NCBI GenBank assembly: GCA_003509845.1
Contig: DOMR01000155.1
Span: forward strand, 1 to 17,612
Length of the DNA: 17,612 nt
DNA from: Chitinophagaceae bacterium
Lineage (GTDB): Bacteria; Bacteroidota; Bacteroidia; Chitinophagales; Chitinophagaceae
Direction: 5' to 3'
Shown here: one piece after another, positions 7,612 to 14,167 of the stretch
Numbering within the stretch: position 1 is the first letter of the stretch
How the letters are laid out: the number at the start of each line of letters is the position of its first letter
Program-made: the position numbers and the translations under genes
Notes under the pieces: generated by a model
Seen by the model: the letters and a program-made list of their open reading frames with translations, nothing else
Databases searched by the model: none
What the model was told of the DNA's origin: nothing

Positions 7612-8574
7612 ATGAAAGAAAACATTATAACCATTGCAAAAAAAGCATTAGCTATAGAATCTGAAGCTTTGGTTGAATTAAATAAATATATCGATGCCTC
7701 TTTTGAAAAGGCAGTCACTGCCATTTTAAATAGCAAAGGAAGGTTGGTCATCAGTGGTATTGGAAAAAGTGCCATCATCGCACAAAAAATGGTTGCCACT
7801 TTTAACTCAACGGGTACACCTGCATTATACTTACATGCAGCCGAAGCGATACATGGAGATTCAGGAATGATACAAGCCAATGATATTGTTTTAATCATTA
7901 GCAAAAGTGGAGAAAGCCCCGAAATTAAAAATTTAGTTCAGCTGATAAAACAATTTGGGAATACCATTATTGGTATGGTAGGTAACAAGCAAAGTTATTT
8001 AGCCACCAATGCAGATTTATTTGTAGATACAACTGTAACAAAAGAGGCCTGCATCAACAACCTAGCGCCTACCTCCTCCACCACTGCACAAATGGTGATG
8101 GGTGATATTATTGCAGTTTGCCTAATGGAATTAAAACAATTCAGCGTTTCACAATTTGCGCAATTTCATCCTGGTGGCAACTTAGGAAAGAAACTTACTT
8201 TAACTACCCAAAATTTAGCAGATACGAATAGTAAGCCTGCTGTCAGAAAAGAGACAAAAATAAAAGAAGTCATTATTGATATTTCAAAAAACCGATTGGG
8301 TGCGACCGTCATTACAGATGAAAATAATAAAGTATTGGGTATTATTACTGATGGGGACATTCGCCGTATGTTAGAGCAACATGATAATATTCAAAACTTA
8401 ACCGCAGAAGATATTTATCACACAAATCCTTCGACTATTGCGCCTAATGCTTTAGCAGTAGAAGCTTTAGCCATCATGGAGCAAAAGGACATCAGCCAAT
8501 TAATCGTTGCTGATAATCACCAATACATAGGCATGATTCATATTCATGACTTAATGAAAGAAGGAATTTTATAA
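7612..8574 (+). CDS. kpsF: D-arabinose-5-phosphate isomerase (SIS plus two CBS domains)
   Basis: Converts ribulose 5-phosphate to arabinose 5-phosphate, the first committed step to Kdo for lipopolysaccharide or capsule; cytoplasmic. 320 residues, full family length. The SIS domain (about 35-170) shows SGIGKSAIIAQKM, SKSGESPE and APTSSTTAQMVMGD. Against the E. coli KdsD catalytic set (K59, E111, E152, H193, from memory) the residues K52, E104, E145 and H186 line up with a constant offset of seven, so the active site looks complete. The conserved FHPGGNLGKKL follows at 185-195. Two CBS domains fill about 205-320 (VLGIITDGDIRRML in the first). It is the first gene of a plus-strand cluster, 57 bases ahead of manC. 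It could equally be named kdsD or gutQ; genetics would be needed to choose. Confidence 0.95.
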   Translation: MKENIITIAKKALAIESEALVELNKYIDASFEKAVTAILNSKGRLVISGIGKSAIIAQKMVATFNSTGTPALYLHAAEAIHGDSGMIQANDIVLIISKSGESPEIKNLVQLIKQFGNTIIGMVGNKQSYLATNADLFVDTTVTKEACINNLAPTSSTTAQMVMGDIIAVCLMELKQFSVSQFAQFHPGGNLGKKLTLTTQNLADTNSKPAVRKETKIKEVIIDISKNRLGATVITDENNKVLGIITDGDIRRMLEQHDNIQNLTAEDIYHTNPSTIAPNALAVEALAIMEQKDISQLIVADNHQYIGMIHIHDLMKEGIL

Positions 8575-8590
8575 AATTAACTAGCCATTC

Positions 8591-8610
8591 AGTGTGTTTA
8601 ATTGCACACT
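8591..8610. promoter_or_regulatory. inverted repeat AGTGTG-N8-CACACT between kpsF and manC
   Basis: Perfect 6-bp arms (8591-8596 and 8605-8610), extendable by a G-T wobble, around an 8-base AT spacer (TTTAATTG). It starts 17 bases after the kpsF stop and ends 21 bases before the manC ATG. No U-tract follows, so an intrinsic terminator is unlikely. It could be a small operator or an mRNA hairpin between cistrons. Confidence 0.3.
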
Positions 8611-8631
8611 AATAAAATAATTAAAGTAGAT

Positions 8632-9717
8632 ATGAAGAACAAACATCATTACGTTGCAATCATGGCGGGGGGTATTGGAAGTAGGTTTTGGCCAATGAGT
8701 AGAACCTCTTTTCCAAAGCAATTTTTAGATGTATTAAATACAGGGAAAACATTAATTCAATGGACCTATGATCGCTATACAAAATTCATTCCTGAAGAAA
8801 ATATCTTCATCGTAACATCGGAGGAATATGTGGACATTGTAAAAAAGCAATTACCTAACCTACCTGTTGAAAATATTTTAGCGGAGCCAAGCAAAAAAAA
8901 TACAGCACCTTGTATTGCCTATATTTCATTTAAGTTGGCGCAAATTGATCCAGAAGCTTGTTTTATTGTGGCGCCTAGTGACCACTTAATTTTAGAGCAA
9001 GATAATTTTGAAAAAATTAGTTTGCAAGCACTTGACTTTGTAGCCAATATAAAAGCCTTAGCTACACTGGGTATAAAACCAACCCACCCAAATACGGGTT
9101 ATGGCTATATACAATATGAAGGACTTGAAGTAGCCCAAGGGATTTTTAAAGTAAAAACATTCACGGAAAAACCTGATTTAGAAATTGCCCAATCCTTTTT
9201 AGCGAGTGGCGACTTTTTATGGAACGCAGGTATTTTTGCCTGGAAAGTGTCTACAATACTTACAGCATTTGAAAAAAATCAACCAGAGATGTATGAATTG
9301 TTTGATCAAGAAAAACAGCACTTTAATACACCTGAGGAAGCAAAGGCCATTCAAAAAATATACCCACAGTGCACCAATATCTCCATTGATATAGCGATCA
9401 TGGAAAAGGCAGACAATGTATTTGTGATTCCATCTAGCTTTGGCTGGAGCGATTTAGGTACCTGGAATAGCGCCTATGATAATATTGAAAAGGACTATTT
9501 TGGTAATGCGGTAGCCTCTGATAATGTAATTGTGATTGATGCCACCAAATGTATGATTAATGCACCTAAGGATAAATTGGTGGTGGTGCAGGGTTTGGAT
9601 GATTTTATTATTGTAGATACCAAAGATGTATTGCTCATTTGCAGTAAAGAAAAAGAACAATCCATAAAAGAATATGTAGCTGAAGTAAAAAGACATAAAG
9701 GGGATAAGTACATTTAA
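8632..9717 (+). CDS. manC: mannose-1-phosphate guanylyltransferase
   Basis: Makes GDP-mannose from GTP and mannose 1-phosphate for surface polysaccharides and glycans; cytoplasmic. From ATG 8632 it has 361 residues. The nucleotidyltransferase signature AGGIGSRFWPMSRTSFPKQF (12-31) supplies the GTP loop and the catalytic Lys of the PKQ motif. APSDH (114-118) marks the metal site, FTEKP (177-181) and WNAGIF (197-202) the sugar-phosphate site, and SFGWSDLGTW (269-278) is typical of the family. It lacks the C-terminal cupin isomerase domain of bifunctional AlgA/ManC enzymes, so it is the single-function short type. The frame is open upstream to TTG 8602, but that start would lie inside the inverted repeat and adds ten residues with no counterpart in the family. 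Second gene of the kpsF cluster; 58 bases before the FabH-like gene. Confidence 0.94.
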   Translation: MKNKHHYVAIMAGGIGSRFWPMSRTSFPKQFLDVLNTGKTLIQWTYDRYTKFIPEENIFIVTSEEYVDIVKKQLPNLPVENILAEPSKKNTAPCIAYISFKLAQIDPEACFIVAPSDHLILEQDNFEKISLQALDFVANIKALATLGIKPTHPNTGYGYIQYEGLEVAQGIFKVKTFTEKPDLEIAQSFLASGDFLWNAGIFAWKVSTILTAFEKNQPEMYELFDQEKQHFNTPEEAKAIQKIYPQCTNISIDIAIMEKADNVFVIPSSFGWSDLGTWNSAYDNIEKDYFGNAVASDNVIVIDATKCMINAPKDKLVVVQGLDDFIIVDTKDVLLICSKEKEQSIKEYVAEVKRHKGDKYI

Positions 9718-9775
9718 CCTATTATTTTAAACCTACCTTAGCGAAACACAAAATTGCTTCATTAAAAGTACCCCC

Positions 9776-10840
9776 ATGGCAACCATCATCAGCGGAACAG
9801 GTAGTTACATACCGAGCATTATAAAAACAAACCTAGCATTTGCTGAAAATACTTTTTATGGAGAGGATGGCGTGTTAATTAAAACGCCCAATGCAGAAAT
9901 AGTTGAGAAATTTAAAGATATCACTGGGATATACGAGCGTAGGTATGCGGAAGAAAATATGAATACCTCTGAAATGGCAAGCAAAGCGGCCGAATTAGCG
10001 ATTCAAGATGCAGGCATTGATCGGGAGACCATTGATCAAATTATTGTAGCGCACAATTTTGGAGATGTTTTACCAGGGACTATTCAAACTGATACGATCC
10101 CTGCACTTGCTTCCAGAGTAAAGCACCAGCTAGGTATTAAAAATCCGAATTGTGTGGCTTATGATATTTTATTTGGTTGCCCAGGATGGATACAAGGTGT
10201 GATACAAGCGGATTCGTTTATTAAGTCAGGTATGGCTAAGCGTTGCTTAGTGATTGGTGCGGAAACTTTAAGCAGAGTGGTAGATAGTCACGACAGAGAT
10301 AGCATGATTTTTAGTGATGGCGCTGGCGCATGTGTTGTAGAAGAGGATACAAATACCAACAGTGGTATTTTAGCAGCTAGTGTACAAAGCCATTGTGTAG
10401 ATGAAACCTATTTTTTATACTTAGGAAAATCATATCATCCAGAAGGGGACGAGGCAACAAGGTATATTAAAATGAAGGGTAGAAAAGTGTATGAGTATGC
10501 AATCAAAAATGTGCCCTTAGCAATGAAGGAATGTATTGAGAAAGCAGGCGTGGATATACATGATGTGAAAAAATTCTTTTTACACCAAGCCAATGAAAAA
10601 ATGGATGAAGGCTTTATTAAGGCCTTGTATAAATTATATGATATAAGAATAGTTCCAGAAAATGTGATGCCCATGAGTATTCATGATTTGGGAAATAGTT
10701 CAGTAGCCACCATCCCTACTTTATATGATTTAGTTAAAAGGGGTAAATACAAGGAACACCAATTAGATAAAGGAGATATTGTAATTTTCGCATCCGTTGG
10801 CGCTGGTATGAATATCAATGCAATTTGCTACCGCGTATAA
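9776..10840 (+). CDS. 3-oxoacyl-ACP synthase III-like (FabH family) condensing enzyme
   Basis: Thiolase-fold ketosynthase III, which condenses a primer acyl-CoA with malonyl-ACP. 354 residues. The catalytic triad is visible: Cys135 in DILFGCPGWIQG, His270 in FFLHQAN and Asn307 in DLGNSSVATIP. Other landmarks are FSDGAGACVVEE (179-190), GIYERRYAEE (51-60, the substrate-gate arginine region of FabH) and the terminal FASVGAGMNINA. It is longer than housekeeping FabH (about 317), with extra sequence near 24-45 and in the middle, and its nucleophile context is CPGW rather than the usual ACSGF. It is not beside plsX, rpmF or other fab genes, so it is more likely a paralogue for a special fatty acid or lipid than the main FabH. 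Last gene of the plus-strand cluster; substrate unknown. Confidence 0.88.
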   Translation: MATIISGTGSYIPSIIKTNLAFAENTFYGEDGVLIKTPNAEIVEKFKDITGIYERRYAEENMNTSEMASKAAELAIQDAGIDRETIDQIIVAHNFGDVLPGTIQTDTIPALASRVKHQLGIKNPNCVAYDILFGCPGWIQGVIQADSFIKSGMAKRCLVIGAETLSRVVDSHDRDSMIFSDGAGACVVEEDTNTNSGILAASVQSHCVDETYFLYLGKSYHPEGDEATRYIKMKGRKVYEYAIKNVPLAMKECIEKAGVDIHDVKKFFLHQANEKMDEGFIKALYKLYDIRIVPENVMPMSIHDLGNSSVATIPTLYDLVKRGKYKEHQLDKGDIVIFASVGAGMNINAICYRV

Positions 10841-10847
10841 TTAGTCG

Positions 10848-12695
10848 CTAATACCCTCTTACATTTTTACCTTCCATATAGTTAACAAAAGCTTTGTTAC
10901 AAACTTTGTTACCGCCTGGTGTAGGATAGTTACCTGTAAAATACCAATCACCCGTATTCGTAGGACAACATAAATGCAAATCCTCAATGGTTTGATAGAT
11001 CACTTCCACGGGGATATTAAAATTTTCAGGCGTAATTAACTGCGCAATTTTATCTGAAATTTCCTCGGGTGTAAATGGCTTGTATAATTGACGTACCACA
11101 TTTTCAGTATGTAATTCACCTTTGGCTTCAAGGGCTTTTATTTTCTGTAATACATCAGCAATTACATTTGACTTGCCTGTTTCATTGAGCAAAGCGATAA
11201 CTGCTCTAAAAGCAATAAAGTCACCCATTTTGCTCATGTCAATTCCATAACAATCAGGGTACCTAATTTGTGGCGCGGATGATACCACAATAATTTTTTT
11301 AGGGGATAAACGCGCGAGCATTTTGATAATACTTTCCTTTAGCGTAGTACCACGGACAATACTATCATCAATGACCACCAATGTATCTTCATCCTTACGA
11401 ACGGTGCCATAAGTAATATCATATACATGTTGTACCATTTCATTTCTGTTGGCATCATCAGTAATGAAAGTTCTTAATTTAACATCCTTGATCGCAATTT
11501 TTTCTTGTCTAATTTTTCGATTCACCATGGCTGCCAGCTTTTCTGGATCTACCTCATTTCCCCAACTCAAAATACGCTCCACCTTAATTTTATTTAAGTA
11601 CTCTTCCATGCCTTTTACCAAACCATAAAAAGCAACTTCGGCGGTATTGGGTATATAAGAGAAAATGGTGTTTTTCAAATCCTTTTCAATGCGATCTAAT
11701 ACTCTTACACTTAAATGATTGCCTAAAGCAATTCTTTCGCGATAAATTTTTTCATCGCTTCCTCTTGAAAAATAGATACGCTCAAATGAGCAAGCTCTTC
11801 TTTCCTTAGGTGCAACTATTTGTTCAATGGCATATTTGCCATGATCATCCACAATCAATGCCATCCCTGGCATTAATTCCAATACTTCATTCTCCGCTAC
11901 ATTAAAAGTAGTTCGGATAGCAGCACGCTCACTTGCAGCAACAATTACTTCATCATCAATATAATAATAGGCAGGTCGTATGCCATGCGCATCACGCATT
12001 ATAAAGCTAAAGCCATTTCCTAATAAACCGCCCACGGTAAATCCACCATCAAATAAAGGAACTGCATTTTTTAATACATTCACAATATTGGGATTGTTTG
12101 GATTGATTTGCTCTTCCTTTTCTAAAAAATAATGTACCACTTCCATCATCGCCGCCAAATCACTTTCTTTTTCAAAAGTACCCGGGTTTGCATTGATGTG
12201 TTGGTATAATTCCTCTGTATTGACTAAATTAAAATTCCCGGCAAGCGCTAAATTTTTAGCGGGGACCAAATTCCTTTTTATAAATGGATGACAAAATTCA
12301 ATATTATTTTTTCCTTGTGTACCATACCTTAAATGTCCCAATAATATTTCACCCATAAAAGGCAAATGTCCTTTCATTAACCCAGGGTGTTTGGTGATTT
12401 CAGGCTGAAATTTTTCGAGCTCTTGAATTTCTAAGCCAATTTTATAAAATAAATCTGCAATGGGTTGTTGTGCGTTGCTACGCAAACGATATAAAAAAGG
12501 ATTCCCCGGTTCGATATTTAATTTTAAAGTGGCTAATCCAGCCCCATCCTGCCCACGGTTATGTTGCTTTTCCATTAACAGATACAGCTTATTTAAGCCG
12601 TAGGTTACCGTTCCTCTTTGTTGAAGATAATAAGAAAAGGGCTTTCTTAAACGAATGTAAGCTAGGCCACACTCGTGTTTGATCTCATCACTCAT
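10848..12695 (-). CDS. long amidophosphoribosyltransferase-like protein (PurF family)
   Basis: PurF-type protein, which uses glutamine and PRPP to make phosphoribosylamine, the first step of purine synthesis. 615 residues against about 470-510 for ordinary PurF. The N-terminal glutaminase has candidate nucleophile Cys9, exposed only if an 8-residue propeptide is removed as in B. subtilis PurF. RGQDGAG (47-53), HLRYGTQG (121-128, Arg123), Asp179 and RDAHGIRPAYY (234-244) follow. The phosphoribosyltransferase domain has an intact PRPP loop, VVIDDSIVRGTT (440-451), and IRYPDCYGIDM (477-487). Extra length lies at about 58-118 and after about 505. The usual HNGN oxyanion motif is GNFN (153-156), and the CxxC before FTGxYP of iron-sulfur PurFs is GDWY. 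No pur genes are adjacent. Family is sure; whether this is the main PurF or a paralogue is not. Confidence 0.88.
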   Translation of the reverse strand: MSDEIKHECGLAYIRLRKPFSYYLQQRGTVTYGLNKLYLLMEKQHNRGQDGAGLATLKLNIEPGNPFLYRLRSNAQQPIADLFYKIGLEIQELEKFQPEITKHPGLMKGHLPFMGEILLGHLRYGTQGKNNIEFCHPFIKRNLVPAKNLALAGNFNLVNTEELYQHINANPGTFEKESDLAAMMEVVHYFLEKEEQINPNNPNIVNVLKNAVPLFDGGFTVGGLLGNGFSFIMRDAHGIRPAYYYIDDEVIVAASERAAIRTTFNVAENEVLELMPGMALIVDDHGKYAIEQIVAPKERRACSFERIYFSRGSDEKIYRERIALGNHLSVRVLDRIEKDLKNTIFSYIPNTAEVAFYGLVKGMEEYLNKIKVERILSWGNEVDPEKLAAMVNRKIRQEKIAIKDVKLRTFITDDANRNEMVQHVYDITYGTVRKDEDTLVVIDDSIVRGTTLKESIIKMLARLSPKKIIVVSSAPQIRYPDCYGIDMSKMGDFIAFRAVIALLNETGKSNVIADVLQKIKALEAKGELHTENVVRQLYKPFTPEEISDKIAQLITPENFNIPVEVIYQTIEDLHLCCPTNTGDWYFTGNYPTPGGNKVCNKAFVNYMEGKNVRGY

Positions 12696-12707
12696 GATGT
12701 ATAAATA

Positions 12708-14099
12708 TTAATACACTTTTTCTGTAATAATTGCATCTGCCACTTTTGCCCAATCAGTTAATTCAGGACAACCGTGGTATTCCGCATCTACGTAAATGTA
12801 ATAATTAGGGATGTGCTCTTTAAACCAGCTTTCCATTTGTTTGACTTTTTTCTGCTCTAACGCACGCTGGGACACACGGTTATAATCTTCTCTTAAGTTT
12901 TCTTTATGTGGCGATGTTCTTTCTCTAAAATAAATCAAACGCACTGTTTGTCTTCCACGATCATCTTGGTATACTTGTGGATCGGAGATATCTCCAGGTT
13001 TTAATGTTTTTAGCATGACCACCATATCCTTATCTAATTGATCAATATTAACATAGGATGACCCATCTCCACCTGTGACTGCACCACCGCTAAATTTACT
13101 TCCGTCATCGTCACTGTATTTGTTGACTGCTTCTCCAAAACTCATTTTATTTGCAAGGATTTCCTTTTTCACACTATCCAATAAGTTTTTGGTAATGTTA
13201 ATTTCATCCTTAGTAATAGGTGGGATTCTAAGAATATGTTTAACAACAGCATCATCTCCTGAACGAGAAATAAGTTGGATAATATGATATCCAAATTTTG
13301 ATTTAATGGGTGCTGAAATTTGACCTTCTTTTAAACGAAATGAACCTGCCATAAATGCAGGATCCCAAGTTTTTTCATTTCTATTGATATTAAATTGCCC
13401 TAGGTTTTCTTTAGAACTTGGATCCTCGGAATACAATTTAACCAATTGGTCAAACTTGTTAATGCCTGATTCAATTTGACGTCTATAATCGGATAATTGC
13501 TTAATTACATATTCTTCAATATCACGATTTGCTTTAGGGTGAATTATAATTTCTGCAATACTCACTTCACTCTCATATAAGGGTAAGCTATCCACTGAAA
13601 TTTTATTATAAAAAGCCCTTACTTCAAATGGGGTGATTTTAATTTTTTCAACAATTTTTTCTTGCATGTTTTCAGACAACTTCTGCTCCTTAATTTGAAT
13701 TCTAAAGTCCTCTTTTAACTGAATAATGCTTCTGCCTGCGACTTCCTCTAACACTTCCTTTGAACCAAATTGTTGTAAGAATTGTCTAATGCGCATATCA
13801 ATGGCATTTTCTACTTCCTCTTCTGTTACTATAAGTGAATCCTTTTCAGCTTGTAATACCAAGGCTTTACGAATCAATTGCTGTTCAACTATTTGACATG
13901 CATTGGGTAAAATTATATTTTCCTCACCCTGTGCTTGCCTTTTCATATCAAGCATTGTATTCTCGATATCGGATCTTAAAATAAACTTATCGCCGACAGT
14001 TCCAATAATTTTATCAGCTAATACTTTTTTTACTTGTGCATTAACATGAACCGACATGGATAAAAAAAAGAAACAAAAAACAATACTGACTATTTTCAT
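12708..14099 (-). CDS. SurA-like periplasmic peptidyl-prolyl isomerase / chaperone
   Basis: Periplasmic chaperone expected to help fold outer-membrane beta-barrel proteins. 463 residues, close to E. coli SurA (428). Residues 1-21 are a signal peptide (MKIVSIVFCFFFLSM core, then HVNAQ). A SurA-type N-terminal helical domain follows (about 24-160; DKIIGTVGDKFILRSDI is typical). Two parvulin rotamase domains come next: about 178-280 (ending FGYHIIQLISR) and about 284-395 (VVKHILRIPP, then FSGGAVTGGDGSSYV). A C-terminal helix (400-430) precedes a short tail with Cys444. ATG at 14099 gives a clean signal peptide. It lies 68 bases downstream of infB and 12 bases upstream of the PurF-like gene on the same strand. 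The second domain looks more typical of active parvulins, but activity cannot be judged here. Confidence 0.92.
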   Translation of the reverse strand: MKIVSIVFCFFFLSMSVHVNAQVKKVLADKIIGTVGDKFILRSDIENTMLDMKRQAQGEENIILPNACQIVEQQLIRKALVLQAEKDSLIVTEEEVENAIDMRIRQFLQQFGSKEVLEEVAGRSIIQLKEDFRIQIKEQKLSENMQEKIVEKIKITPFEVRAFYNKISVDSLPLYESEVSIAEIIIHPKANRDIEEYVIKQLSDYRRQIESGINKFDQLVKLYSEDPSSKENLGQFNINRNEKTWDPAFMAGSFRLKEGQISAPIKSKFGYHIIQLISRSGDDAVVKHILRIPPITKDEINITKNLLDSVKKEILANKMSFGEAVNKYSDDDGSKFSGGAVTGGDGSSYVNIDQLDKDMVVMLKTLKPGDISDPQVYQDDRGRQTVRLIYFRERTSPHKENLREDYNRVSQRALEQKKVKQMESWFKEHIPNYYIYVDAEYHGCPELTDWAKVADAIITEKVY

Positions 14100-14167
14100 C
14101 TACATAATATTAATGTGTAAAGGTCTGATTCATGGTCGGTTTTCCCAAAAATCAAATCTTAATTATT

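Noticed and set aside
8602..8631. Longer manC start at TTG 8602
   Set aside because: ATG 8632 puts the nucleotide-binding signature at the usual distance from the N-terminus; the extra ten residues overlap the inverted repeat.
10840..10852. Palindrome ATTAG-TCG-CTAAT across the two facing stop codons of the FabH-like and PurF-like genes
   Set aside because: Only a 5-bp stem with no U-tract on either strand; too weak to call a bidirectional terminator.
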